Shown: positions 26,385-35,134 of the stretch, in pieces
Position numbering within the stretch: position 1 is the stretch's first letter
Layout of the letters: each line of letters starts with the position of its first letter
Notes under the pieces: model-generated
Told to the model about the DNA's origin: nothing
Databases searched by the model: none
Seen by the model: the letters and a program-made list of their open reading frames with translations, nothing else
NCBI GenBank assembly: GCA_904395335.1
Contig: CAJFNR010000004.1
Location: 62,001 to 126,000, forward strand
From: Candidatus Avimonas narfae
GTDB taxonomy: Bacteria > Bacillota > Clostridia > Oscillospirales > Acutalibacteraceae
Direction: 5' to 3'
Length of the DNA stretch: 64,000 nucleotides
Program-made: the position numbers and the translations under genes

Positions 26385-28286
26385 ATGCAAAAAGCAAAAA
26401 AATTCTCAGCAAAATTGCTGGCAATGCTGCTGAGCATCACCCTGTTGTTTACATTGCTGATTCCGTCAGTATCGGCAGCAAGTGAAAACGACATCACCAT
26501 TCAGACTACCCTGACCGACGGAATGACGCTCAAGGGCAGCAAAAAAACATTTGATGTGATTGCAAGACTGAACGGTGAAAAAATCAGCAGTAGCGTCACC
26601 CTCAATGGTGAAGCTGTAAAAGTGAATTGGGATGATACAACGAAGACCAGCTATACCCTTCAGCTTACCAAAGAAGGCGAAAACATCGTAGAGGTGACTG
26701 CCACTTCCGGTTCCCTGAGCAAAACAATAGCCTATCGGATCCAGTATGAAAAGGCAGAGGCAGGCGATCTCATTGGATATGCCACCTTTACTCTGGAAAC
26801 TCTGACTCTTGGAACTGGCTTTCTGGTGGAACCCATACAGGTGCCGATTTACGAGGGCGAAAACAGCGCACAGTTGTTAGATCGTGTTTTGACCGAGCAG
26901 GGATTTGCGTATGACCATACCGGTAAGCTGGAATCCGGTTTTTATCTGTCTATGATTGCCAATGGCGGCCATCCGGAGTTCAAAAAAGCCGGTTGTCAGA
27001 CCGAAGGCGCAAGATTGGACAAAATTCCGGAAGATCCCAGCGAAAGTATTCCGGCGGCATTGCGGGAAGTTCTGGAAAATGAAGGATACTGGCCAGTGGA
27101 CACTTCTTATTATGTAGAAGACGGAAAAGTATATGCTTTGGGCGAATTTGAATTTACCTATATGTCTGGCTGGATGTACGCTGTTAACGGTGTCTTTCCT
27201 AATGTAGGATTTTCCGATACGTACCCTACTGATGGTGATGTGATTCGCGCACAATTTACCCTTTATGGATATGGAGCGGATATCGGCGGCGGATATGCGA
27301 TGGGCGGCGAAACAACTGATTTTTACCCCATTGCACAGAAAGATCGCCTTCTTACTTTACTTGCCTCTGTAAATTCTTCCCAAGAAAAAGATATCCTTTT
27401 AGCGGATGATTCCGTTAAAAACGCTTTTGATCAAGCAATGTCTGTTGCTGCACAGTTGGATGCTTTTCAAGAGGCTGTAGATTCCTCGGCTGCTGCTCTG
27501 GATGCGGCGGTACAAACCTTCCGTGATAATCAACAAGCAGCGGCCGCAGTGGATGCATTGATCAACGCTATCGGTATTGTAACACTGGACAGCGAAACAG
27601 CAATTACCGAAGCTCGTGCCGCCTATGATTCCCTGACCGCAACCCAGCAGGCGCTCGTTACGAAACTGGAAATGCTGAAAACAGCAGAAAAGGCACTGGC
27701 GGAACTAAAAGCCACAGAAGCCGATAAAGCCAAGGCGGCTGCAGTAGATGCACTGATCAACGCTATCGGTACTGTCACGCTGGACAGCGAAAAAGCGATC
27801 ACCGAAGCGCGCACCGCCTATGATGCCCTGACCGCAACCCAGCAGGCGCTCGTTACGAAGCTGGAAATGCTGACAGCCGCAGAGACAACTTTGGAACAGT
27901 TGAAGACCGATGCCGCAGCGCTTGCACAAGCCAAAGCAGACGCTAAAGCGGAGCTGGAAGATTACAAGGATGCGGCGGATTATCGAGAGGCAGAGGAAGC
28001 CGAACTCGCCAAAGCGATTACAGCCGGAAAAGCGGCAATAGATGCTGCTGCGGATAAAACAGCCGTAGATGCGGCTCTGAAAGCCGCCAAAACAGTGATG
28101 GATGCAATCAAAACAGATGCGCAACTGACCGCTGAAGAAACACAGGGAAATGTAACGCAGCCTGATGATTCCTCCGAAACGACTGACATCCCTCAAACCG
28201 GGGATACAGCTCCGGTCGGCGCTGTCGTCCTGATGCTGCTGACAGCCTCTGCACTGGCGTTGACGCTTCGGCGCAAAAAGGCATAA
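26385..28286 (+). CDS. Wall-anchored transcobalamin-like (DUF4430) protein
   Basis: 633 residues. Signal peptide (~1-27); a beta-rich N-domain; a DUF4430/transcobalamin-like C-type domain at ~155-300 with its hallmark GWMYAVNG near residue 261; two 65-residue alpha-helical repeats (from residue 388) continuing into an Ala/Lys-rich coiled stalk; then a sorting signal IPQTG (602-606), a hydrophobic helix and RRKKA. It should be exported and attached to peptidoglycan by sortase. The DUF4430 fold forms the small corrinoid-contacting domain in human intrinsic factor, so this is likely a surface cobamide-capture protein. ATG 26385 follows AAGGAG by 8 bases. Noticeably more AT-rich than the chromosome on the left. 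Confidence 0.88.
   Translation: MQKAKKFSAKLLAMLLSITLLFTLLIPSVSAASENDITIQTTLTDGMTLKGSKKTFDVIARLNGEKISSSVTLNGEAVKVNWDDTTKTSYTLQLTKEGENIVEVTATSGSLSKTIAYRIQYEKAEAGDLIGYATFTLETLTLGTGFLVEPIQVPIYEGENSAQLLDRVLTEQGFAYDHTGKLESGFYLSMIANGGHPEFKKAGCQTEGARLDKIPEDPSESIPAALREVLENEGYWPVDTSYYVEDGKVYALGEFEFTYMSGWMYAVNGVFPNVGFSDTYPTDGDVIRAQFTLYGYGADIGGGYAMGGETTDFYPIAQKDRLLTLLASVNSSQEKDILLADDSVKNAFDQAMSVAAQLDAFQEAVDSSAAALDAAVQTFRDNQQAAAAVDALINAIGIVTLDSETAITEARAAYDSLTATQQALVTKLEMLKTAEKALAELKATEADKAKAAAVDALINAIGTVTLDSEKAITEARTAYDALTATQQALVTKLEMLTAAETTLEQLKTDAAALAQAKADAKAELEDYKDAADYREAEEAELAKAITAGKAAIDAAADKTAVDAALKAAKTVMDAIKTDAQLTAEETQGNVTQPDDSSETTDIPQTGDTAPVGAVVLMLLTASALALTLRRKKA
27546..27905 (+). repeat. Tandem 195-base repeat within the anchored protein
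   Basis: Two in-frame copies begin at 27546 and 27741. Blocks such as GATCAACGCTATCGGTA and CAACCCAGCAGGCGCTCG are identical in both. Each encodes a 65-residue helical unit (VDALINAIG...TATQQALVTKLEML). Copy number could vary between strains and set the stalk length. Confidence 0.9.
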
Positions 28287-28306
28287 CCAAATATGAGTGG
28301 AGTGGA

Positions 28307-28332
28307 GGGAATGCGGCAAAAGCCGTATTCCC
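28307..28332 (+). terminator. Intercistronic hairpin
   Basis: GGGAATGCGGC-AAAA-GCCGTATTCCC, an 11-bp stem with one G-U pair between the two surface-protein genes. The following sequence has only TTTT after ten bases, so it may be a weak terminator or an mRNA processing/stability element. Confidence 0.6.
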
Positions 28333-28352
28333 TGCTTCCGGTTTTCAGAGAG

Positions 28353-30380
28353 GTGAGAACAATAAAAAAATGGATTAGTATCGGTATGGCTCTGCTGATG
28401 TTCACTGCTGTCTTTTTTCCGGGCTTTACCGTTCAGGCAAAAACGACTGAAATGACCGAAGCTGAAATCATCTCGGTCATTCAGGGGATCATTGATTGGA
28501 AAAAAGCGGATACCGGCGCAACACCAGATGACTTTCTGCTTAACGATATCTTTTTACAGCAGGCGGGTGAAACCGCCGGAGACTGGTTCCCTATCGGCTT
28601 GGGCCGCTATGGCGCCAAAGACGACTACGAGGCGTATTTAGCAGTCATTACCGATAACATTGAAAAGCGCTATCAGACAAAAGCCAAGCTTCACGCTGTT
28701 AAGGCTACAGAATGGCATCGGATTTCCTTAGCGGTATTGGCCGCAGGCGGTGATCCGACCCGGATCGGTAAAGACCCGAATGGACAGCCGATCAACCTCA
28801 TTGCCGATGGCACCTATGATCGCGGAAAGACCGTTTCTCTGGGCAGACAGGGGATCAATGGCTGGATTTGGGGCCTCATCGCGTTAGACAGTAAACGCTA
28901 CGCAATCCCCCAAGACGGTTATTATACTCGGGAGGATATTATTGTGGAAATCCTCCGGCAACAGCTCGAAGACGGAGGTTTTGCTCTTTCCGGAAACACC
29001 TCAGACCCTGATATTACCGCTATGGCAATGCAGGCGCTGGCTCCCTATTACAATGACAGCAAGACATATACTTATGAATTGAAAAAGAGCAAGAAAAGTG
29101 TTACCCGAACGGTTCGTGAAGTCATAGATGACTGCCTGCAGTGGCTCTCCAAGGCGCAGCTTGCAGACGGTGATTTTTCCAGTTGGGGAACACAAAATGT
29201 GGAAAGCACCTGTCAGGTTGTAGTGGCGCTGTGCAGCTTGGGAATTGATCCAGAAAGCGATTCCCGTTTTATCAAAAACGGGAATACTCTGCTGGATGGG
29301 ATACTGAAATATCGGATGAAAGACGGCGGCTTTGTCCATTCCTTTACCTACGATTCCGATAATCCCACTGCTCTGCCCGATCAATCTAATACAATGGCTT
29401 CTGAGCAGGCGCTGTATACCTGGGTAGCAGTTTATCGGCAAAAACGGCATATGCGCAATTTGTATGATTTTCGTGCAGAATGGAGTCAAGCAGAACGGAA
29501 ACAGATCGATAATGTAATCGAGCAGATTCGCCGGCTGCCAGCCAAGCCCTCTAAAGCGCAGGTACAGACTGCCTATGATGCGTATTGCTCCATTCCGGCG
29601 TTGGATCGCTGTTATGTGCCCAATTATTGGACGCTTCATGATGCAATGGTCAATGCTTCGGTTGAGCCGGAGCCCTCCCAACCGGGAACTACAACTCCTA
29701 CGAACCCCTCTGCTCCAACAGGAAAAGGAGGTACCAGCTCCAATCCTACTCACCCCACAGAAAAGCCAAATGAAAACCCCACTACCGCCCCCTCTGATAA
29801 CGATAAAAATCCGGATGTTAATTCGCAACCCGGAACTGACCCGGACGAGGATACTCCTCTGCTTTACTTTTCCAACAGCGACCGAAAAGAAGCAGATTCT
29901 CTTCCGGAAAAGCTCACCACCGAACACTATGTTGTTGTTACCAAGCTGTTGTATAAGCTGGAAAATTCAGAGGATTTTGAGGGGAAGGATACATACCTTC
30001 AAAGGTTGACAGCAGCCAAAAGTCAGATTGAAGCATTACAGGAAGAGATCGATGCCATCAATGCCGAAGTACTGGAAAAGCTGTATCCTTTTGATTCGAT
30101 TTCCCTGGGAGATAAGGCGGTGGTGGACAGTATTGTAGACCGCTATAACGCCCTGAGTGAATATGACCGTGCAAAAATCAACCGCTGGGAGGATGTCATC
30201 AAGACCAAAACCAAGATTGACAATCTGCTGAGGGGTATTATTATCGCCGTTGTGTTGGTCATTGTTGCTGCCGGTGTAACTGTTTTTGTGGTACTGCATA
30301 TCCGCAAACGCCGCCGCAGTAAAAGGCTTGCTATGGAAGAACTGGCGGAGCAATATGCAGACGAGGACGATGAATCCTAA
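28353..30380 (+). CDS. Membrane-anchored alpha/alpha-barrel protein, intrinsic factor N-domain-like
   Basis: About 675 residues. Signal peptide (RTIKKW... to VQA), then an alpha/alpha-barrel of the prenyltransferase/squalene-oxidase type with three QxxDGxF-like repeats (LEDGGFALSG ~206, LADGDFSSWG ~270, MKDGGFVHSF ~322). A Pro/Thr/Ser linker (~437-500) and a helical segment lead to a C-terminal TM helix (~627-650) and RKRRRSKR tail. In transcobalamin and intrinsic factor this barrel and a DUF4430-like domain are fused and clamp B12; here they are separate genes. Start is uncertain: GTG 28353 gives the best signal peptide, ATA 28362 has a better-spaced AGAGAGGTG, and ATGs at 28293/28311 lie in the hairpin region. 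Confidence 0.85.
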   Translation: MRTIKKWISIGMALLMFTAVFFPGFTVQAKTTEMTEAEIISVIQGIIDWKKADTGATPDDFLLNDIFLQQAGETAGDWFPIGLGRYGAKDDYEAYLAVITDNIEKRYQTKAKLHAVKATEWHRISLAVLAAGGDPTRIGKDPNGQPINLIADGTYDRGKTVSLGRQGINGWIWGLIALDSKRYAIPQDGYYTREDIIVEILRQQLEDGGFALSGNTSDPDITAMAMQALAPYYNDSKTYTYELKKSKKSVTRTVREVIDDCLQWLSKAQLADGDFSSWGTQNVESTCQVVVALCSLGIDPESDSRFIKNGNTLLDGILKYRMKDGGFVHSFTYDSDNPTALPDQSNTMASEQALYTWVAVYRQKRHMRNLYDFRAEWSQAERKQIDNVIEQIRRLPAKPSKAQVQTAYDAYCSIPALDRCYVPNYWTLHDAMVNASVEPEPSQPGTTTPTNPSAPTGKGGTSSNPTHPTEKPNENPTTAPSDNDKNPDVNSQPGTDPDEDTPLLYFSNSDRKEADSLPEKLTTEHYVVVTKLLYKLENSEDFEGKDTYLQRLTAAKSQIEALQEEIDAINAEVLEKLYPFDSISLGDKAVVDSIVDRYNALSEYDRAKINRWEDVIKTKTKIDNLLRGIIIAVVLVIVAAGVTVFVVLHIRKRRRSKRLAMEELAEQYADEDDES

Positions 30381-30404
30381 AACCAGGCAAGCGAGGAACC
30401 AAAA

Positions 30405-30971
30405 ATGAAAAAAGATTTATTAGCGATCCTGTTTGTCATTCTGGTGATCGCAGCGGTCATTAACGGAACCCATATCCAGTCGGTGGACGAATATTACCTC
30501 ACCCATATTGACGATATCACACCGGAAAGCGAAACCGTCACGATCAGCGTCCGCTGCGACACCATTCTGGACAACTGGGAAGATCTATGGCCGGAATTGC
30601 AGTCCGATGAGTTCGTCCCGCCGGACGGAGTGATCCTTCCCGAAACGGAATATGTCCTTCGGGAAGGGGACACTGTATTTGACATTCTGGATCGGGCGGT
30701 ACGGTATAACCGTATCCAGATGGAATATCAGGGCGCAGATAAAAACAGCTTCGGCAGCGTGTATATACAGGGCATTCACTATCTGTACGAGTTTTCCTGT
30801 GGCCCGTTGTCCGGCTGGATGTACCGGGTTAACGGGGAGTTTCCCAACTATGGCTGTTCAAAATACGAACTGGAGGACGGAGATGTGATCGAGTGGGTAT
30901 ATACCTGTGATTTAGGGAAGGACGTCGGCTGCGCCTGGATGGGCAATCAGGGAGAGGAGGCGGCACAATGA
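30405..30971 (+). CDS. Membrane-anchored DUF4430 (transcobalamin-like) protein
   Basis: 188 residues. A single N-terminal TM helix (residues ~5-22) tethers a DUF4430 domain (~60-165) with GDTVFDILDRAV and the GWMYRVNG motif near residue 137. Unlike the 26385 gene it has no wall signal and would sit close to the membrane. It overlaps ecfT by four bases, so it is made together with the transporter and is a good candidate for delivering cobamide to it. GCGAGGAA lies before the ATG. Confidence 0.86.
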   Translation: MKKDLLAILFVILVIAAVINGTHIQSVDEYYLTHIDDITPESETVTISVRCDTILDNWEDLWPELQSDEFVPPDGVILPETEYVLREGDTVFDILDRAVRYNRIQMEYQGADKNSFGSVYIQGIHYLYEFSCGPLSGWMYRVNGEFPNYGCSKYELEDGDVIEWVYTCDLGKDVGCAWMGNQGEEAAQ

Positions 30972-31906
30972 ATACCTTTGCTTCCTATCACCCCGCTGTA
31001 TTGATGCTGTATTTTATTGCAGTGCTGCTGATCGCCATGTTTACCCAAAATCCTGTGCTGCTCGCTCTGGCTCTGCTGGGCGGCGTGAGCTTCTGTACTC
31101 TACTGGAACGCCCAAAGGACTTTTTACATAATATGGCCTTTTATATCCCGCTGTTTTTGATGATTGCGATTACTAACCCATTGTTTTCTCACAATGGCGT
31201 GACACCGCTGTTTTTTCTCAATGGAAATCCGGTGACCTTGGAGGCGGTGCTCTACGGTCTGGACATTGCCGCCATGCTGGTGGCTGTCATGTACTGGTTT
31301 AAGTGTTACAACCACATTATGACAAGCGAAAAAATCCTGTTTCTGTTTGGCAAAGTGATTCCCAAGCTTTCACTGCTGTTGTCCACGGCGCTGCGGTTTG
31401 TCCCGCTGTTCAAGGCGCAGATAAAAAAGATTCATCAGGCACAAAAGGCAATGGGGCTGTATGCCTCAAACAGCTATGTGGATAAGCTGCGCAGCGCCGT
31501 GCGGGTTTTCTCCGCCATGCTGACTTGGTCGCTGGAAAATGCAATTGATACGGGAAGCTCCATGAAAGCACGAGGCTATGGACTGAAAGGCCGCAGCCAT
31601 TTTGCTTTGTTCCGTTTCACGGCACGGGACGGTTTGCTGTCCGGAGCAGCAGTTTTTCTGCTGGCTTTGGTTCTGCTGGGAACAGCGTTGAAAGAAACTG
31701 CTTTTTCTTTCTATCCAAGGATTACGGCGCTCTCGGCCTCTCCGATTGCTATTTTGGCTTATCTGGCGTTCGGTCTGCTGGTATTCCTCCCCTTTCTTTT
31801 GGAAATAGTGGAAAATATGCGCTGGAAAGCCCTGCTGTCCAGCGTTCCTAAACATGGAGCGTTGTCCCTTTCGGACGCGACGCCCGGAAAGGATGACAAA
31901 AAATGA
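30968..31906 (+). CDS. ecfT: ECF transporter transmembrane component EcfT
   Basis: 312 residues with several TM helices (residues ~10-45, ~55-75, ~95-118, ~215-240, ~265-285) and a long cytoplasmic coupling region containing SSMKARGYGLKGRSHF, equivalent to the Ala-Arg-Gly coupling motif of EcfT that contacts the ATPases. It links ATP hydrolysis to tilting of the S component. ATGA overlaps join it to genes on both sides. Confidence 0.92.
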   Translation: MNTFASYHPAVLMLYFIAVLLIAMFTQNPVLLALALLGGVSFCTLLERPKDFLHNMAFYIPLFLMIAITNPLFSHNGVTPLFFLNGNPVTLEAVLYGLDIAAMLVAVMYWFKCYNHIMTSEKILFLFGKVIPKLSLLLSTALRFVPLFKAQIKKIHQAQKAMGLYASNSYVDKLRSAVRVFSAMLTWSLENAIDTGSSMKARGYGLKGRSHFALFRFTARDGLLSGAAVFLLALVLLGTALKETAFSFYPRITALSASPIAILAYLAFGLLVFLPFLLEIVENMRWKALLSSVPKHGALSLSDATPGKDDKK

Positions 31907-33606
31907 ACTTGTTAGAAATTGAAAATCTGAGCTTTCAATATCCCGATACCGAGAAAAAGGCGTTGGATAATATTTCTTTTACTGTTAAAATCGGAGAGTT
32001 TGTCGTTATCTGTGGCGAATCCGGCTGCGGGAAAACCACCCTGCTGAAAATGCTCAAACGGGAACTGGCGCCTCATGGAGAAAAAAGTGGCAGCATCCGC
32101 TATCATGATGTGGAGCAGGCTGAACTGGATGACCGAACAGCAGCCTGTGAGATCGGCTATGTGCTGCAAAATCCAGAGAACCAGGTGGTTACCGATAAGG
32201 TGTGGCACGAACTTGCCTTTGGGCTGGAAAGTCTGGGTTTTCCCACCGATGTTATCCGGCGCCGGGTATCGGAAATGGCCAGCTATTTTGGTATCCAGAC
32301 CTGGTTCCGCAAAAATACAAACGAGTTGTCCGGCGGGCAGAAGCAGATGCTGAACCTTGCTTCGATCATGGTCATGCAGCCGAAAATCCTGATTTTGGAC
32401 GAACCGACCTCGCAATTAGACCCTATTGCAGCGGCGGATTTCATCGCCACTTTACAAAAGCTGAACCGGGAACTGGGATTGACAATCCTTCTGGTTGAAC
32501 ACCGTTTAGAAGAAGTTTTCCCCATCGCTGACCGGGTAATGATGATGGAACAGGGAAAAATTCTGCTTTTTGACCGGCCGGAGAAGGTGGGAACCCAACT
32601 GCGGGACATTCGGGCGGATCACCATATGCTGGCGGGCCTGCCCAGCGCCGTGCGGATATTCAACGCGCTGGAAGTAAAGGCACCATGTCCGCTGACCGTT
32701 AAAGAGGGCAGGGATTTCCTGTCCGAGCATTTTGGAAATGTTGTGGATCATCTGGACATCCCGCCTTATACCCACCGGGACGAGGTCGCACTGGAAATGA
32801 AAAACGTCTGGTTCCGGTATGAGCGGGATCTGCCCGATGTGCTGCGGGGGGTAACCTTTTCGGTATATGAGGGAGAAACTTTCTGTATCCTTGGCGGCAA
32901 TGGCACGGGAAAAACCACGACGTTAAGTGTTCTTGCGGGGTTGAACAAGGCTTACCGAGGCAAGACGCTGATCGGCGGCAAAAAAATAGGCGAATACAAG
33001 GGCAGCGCCCTGTACCGTCACAATGTTGCCTTGCTGCCTCAAAATCCCCAAACCGTCTTTCTCAAAAAGACCGTGCGGGAGGATTTTCAGGAAATCTGTA
33101 AGGTGATGGAATATGGAAAGGAAGAACGGCAGACTCTTATAGAAGAAACTGCTGGGAAGCTGGGCATCAGCCATTTGCTGGATAAGCATCCCTATGATTT
33201 AAGCGGCGGTGAACAGCAGAAGGCGGCGCTGGCGAAGATGCTGCTGCTGAAACCGAAAATTCTGTTGCTGGACGAGCTGACCAAGGGAATTGATGCTCAT
33301 TCCAAAGAAAACCTGTCCGGCATCCTCTGTGATTTGAAAGCGGACGGAATTACCATTGTGATCGTTACGCATGATGTGGAATTTGCGGCGGTCAACGCCG
33401 ACCGCTGCGCACTTTTCTTTGATGGGGAGATCACGTCTATCGACACACCAGCCGCCTTTTTCTCAGATAATAACTTCTATACTACAGCGGCCAACCGGAT
33501 CGCCCGGCATCTGTACACCAACGCAGTTACTTGTGAGGATGTGGCGGAACTCTGCCGCTTGAATTCCATAGCGCAGAAGCCGGAAAGCGAGGCCGTTTAT
33601 GGATAA
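31903..33606 (+). CDS. Fused ECF ATPase, two ABC domains (EcfA-EcfA')
   Basis: 567 residues with two complete ABC cassettes. First: Walker A GESGCGKTT (39-47), Q-loop LQNPENQ, signature LSGGQ (~141), Walker B ILILDEPT. Second: Walker A GGNGTGKTT (331-339), LPQNPQ, LSGGE, and Walker B LLLDELT, where the usual Pro is Leu. It powers import by the ECF complex. Many ECF systems have two separate ATPase genes; here they are one chain. It overlaps the S-component gene by eight bases. Confidence 0.94.
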   Translation: MNLLEIENLSFQYPDTEKKALDNISFTVKIGEFVVICGESGCGKTTLLKMLKRELAPHGEKSGSIRYHDVEQAELDDRTAACEIGYVLQNPENQVVTDKVWHELAFGLESLGFPTDVIRRRVSEMASYFGIQTWFRKNTNELSGGQKQMLNLASIMVMQPKILILDEPTSQLDPIAAADFIATLQKLNRELGLTILLVEHRLEEVFPIADRVMMMEQGKILLFDRPEKVGTQLRDIRADHHMLAGLPSAVRIFNALEVKAPCPLTVKEGRDFLSEHFGNVVDHLDIPPYTHRDEVALEMKNVWFRYERDLPDVLRGVTFSVYEGETFCILGGNGTGKTTTLSVLAGLNKAYRGKTLIGGKKIGEYKGSALYRHNVALLPQNPQTVFLKKTVREDFQEICKVMEYGKEERQTLIEETAGKLGISHLLDKHPYDLSGGEQQKAALAKMLLLKPKILLLDELTKGIDAHSKENLSGILCDLKADGITIVIVTHDVEFAAVNADRCALFFDGEITSIDTPAAFFSDNNFYTTAANRIARHLYTNAVTCEDVAELCRLNSIAQKPESEAVYG

Positions 33607-34300
33607 GGCGATACGTTCTCCCCAAAAAATGATAACCGCCTGCCTTTTGTTAATCGGTGTCCCGCTGATCGTAGTCGGCGGTGCAATGCTTTTTCAGGAA
33701 AAGCATTATGCCTGGATTTCCCTGTGTGTGGCAATATTGTCCTGTCTGCCGTTGTTCATCTGTTTTGAACGCAAAGATTCCACAGCCAAGGAACTGATTA
33801 CGCTGGCAGTGTTGGTAGCTGTATCTGCAGCCGGTCGGTTTGCGTTCGCATGGGTACCCGGCTTTAAGCCGGTGACAGCAATTACCGTGATTGCTGCTAT
33901 GTATCTCGGACGAGAGGCTGGCTTTGTTGTGGGCGCTCTGTCGGCAGTGGTTTCCAACTTTTATTTTGGGCAGGGCCCCTGGACGCCTTTCCAGATGTTT
34001 GCCTGGGGCTTTTTGGGCTTTCTGGCCGGTGTGCTGGCGCAGCCGTTGAAACGTCAAAAGATCTGGATGTGTCTGTACGGCGTGCTGGCAGGGGTGTTGT
34101 TTTCTCTGATTATGGATGTGTGGTCCACGCTGTGGGCCGACGGCGGATTTAATCTGTCAAGGTATCTGGCGGCCTGTATTTCCGCCCTTCCCTTTACGAT
34201 TGAGTATGCGGTATCCAATGTTATTTTCCTGTTGCTGCTGACGAAACCTATCGGAGAAAAATTAGAGAGAATCAAACGGAAGTATGGATTATTTGGCTGA
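33599..34300 (+). CDS. ECF transporter S component, probable cobamide-specific
   Basis: 233 residues with about six TM helices. The segments KPVTAITVIAAMYLGREAG and FGQGPWTPFQMFAWG are typical of S components of the cobalamin/queuosine/unknown-vitamin group. It would bind the vitamin and confer specificity on the EcfA-EcfA'-EcfT module. Specificity for cobamides is inferred from the riboswitch and the DUF4430 proteins in the same operon. It ends the operon. Confidence 0.88.
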   Translation: MDKAIRSPQKMITACLLLIGVPLIVVGGAMLFQEKHYAWISLCVAILSCLPLFICFERKDSTAKELITLAVLVAVSAAGRFAFAWVPGFKPVTAITVIAAMYLGREAGFVVGALSAVVSNFYFGQGPWTPFQMFAWGFLGFLAGVLAQPLKRQKIWMCLYGVLAGVLFSLIMDVWSTLWADGGFNLSRYLAACISALPFTIEYAVSNVIFLLLLTKPIGEKLERIKRKYGLFG

Positions 34301-34339
34301 AGTTCATTTTTAGAATATGTTGATATCAACGCGGGGATT

Positions 34340-34381
34340 TTCTAACAGATTTCTAACGGACTTCCGAAAAACGTGTATAAT
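34340..34381 (+). promoter_or_regulatory. Direct repeats and possible promoter
   Basis: TTCTAAC occurs at 34340 and 34351, spaced by 11 bases as in OmpR-type regulator sites, and is followed by TATAAT at 34376-34381. No gene directly follows before the terminator at 34485, so a short transcript is possible. Confidence 0.4.
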
Positions 34382-34484
34382 CCGACAAACCGTATCGTAA
34401 CTTATTTCTTGGGTAAAATAGTAAAGATGTGTATTTCAACGGCTCCAGAGGACTTTTGAGTGGCCTCGAAAGCCCTCATTTGCC

Positions 34485-34524
34485 AAGCGGGTCGGTCTGC
34501 CTTGTAGCGGATCGGCCCGCTTTT
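34485..34524 (+). terminator. Rho-independent terminator
   Basis: AAGCGGGTCGGTC pairs with GATCGGCCCGCTT through G-C and G-U pairs, followed by TTTTCTG. Confidence 0.75.
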
Positions 34525-34705
34525 CTGTGTTTAGGGGGGATAAATGAGCAGTTGGATATAGCAGTTTCTCTTTCTGTACTTGCCCGAAAAATAAAATAAA
34601 AAAATTTTTGCAAAGCTTTCCGGTTTGTGGGTATTTGATGTGTTCTGGTTGTGCGAGGAGGCAAAAACAGCCAGCACTCGAATCCGCAAAAAGGAGGGAC
34701 AGGTG

Positions 34706-35134
34706 ATGAATGCTCCCTCCGATGCATACAAACGGCGGATCGTCGAGATGTTCGATTCCTTTTGTAAGACGGTCTCGCGGAATTACAGCCGGAATCTGAA
34801 ACGGGCCAAGCGAAACCACGATAAGCATTTTACGCAGGAGCCTGTGGAACTTTTGTTGGAGCTATGGGGCGAGTGGGACGAGTACCCCTCCCATCCATAT
34901 AGCCTTTATGTGAACGAGTATCCCTGCGCCATAGAAAGCGAAACCCTATACAACGCGCTTCTTTTTCTTCCGGAGAAACAGCGCATGGTGATCCTGCTGG
35001 ATTTCTGGCAGGATTTGCCCGACAAGGAAATTGCAAAGAGGATGGAGGTTGCCACCCGCACCGTATACAACCTTCGAAAACGGGCGTTTGTGGCAATAAA
35101 GAAATATTATGAGCACCATGGGCGAGATCCCTGA
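34706..35134 (+). CDS. Sigma-70-like factor of mobile-element type
   Basis: 142 residues. The C-terminal HTH (LPEKQRMVILLDFWQDLPDK, then EIAKRMEVATRTVYNLRKRA) is sigma region 4. The N-terminal CKTVSRNYSRNLKRA segment is like small sigma factors of conjugative transposons. It could direct RNA polymerase to element promoters. AAGGAGGG lies 7 bases before ATG 34706. It overlaps the next gene by 26 bases. Confidence 0.82.
   Translation: MNAPSDAYKRRIVEMFDSFCKTVSRNYSRNLKRAKRNHDKHFTQEPVELLLELWGEWDEYPSHPYSLYVNEYPCAIESETLYNALLFLPEKQRMVILLDFWQDLPDKEIAKRMEVATRTVYNLRKRAFVAIKKYYEHHGRDP

Larger units (their letters stand above)
34301..34705 (+). other. Non-coding boundary between corrinoid operon and phage genes
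   Basis: No gene seen. It contains the direct repeats and TATAAT described below, a terminator at 34485-34524, and an AT-rich stretch around 34580-34610 just before the sigma-like gene. It is the junction between two blocks of different origin. Confidence 0.6.

Noticed and set aside
27546-27905. Possible CRISPR-like or satellite repeat
   Set aside because: Only two in-frame copies of a protein repeat without spacers.
24363-34360. GATTTCTAACGGA present at 24363 and 34348, considered as an att pair flanking the corrinoid operon
   Set aside because: A 13-base match is expected several times by chance in 64 kb, and the left copy lies inside a coding region.
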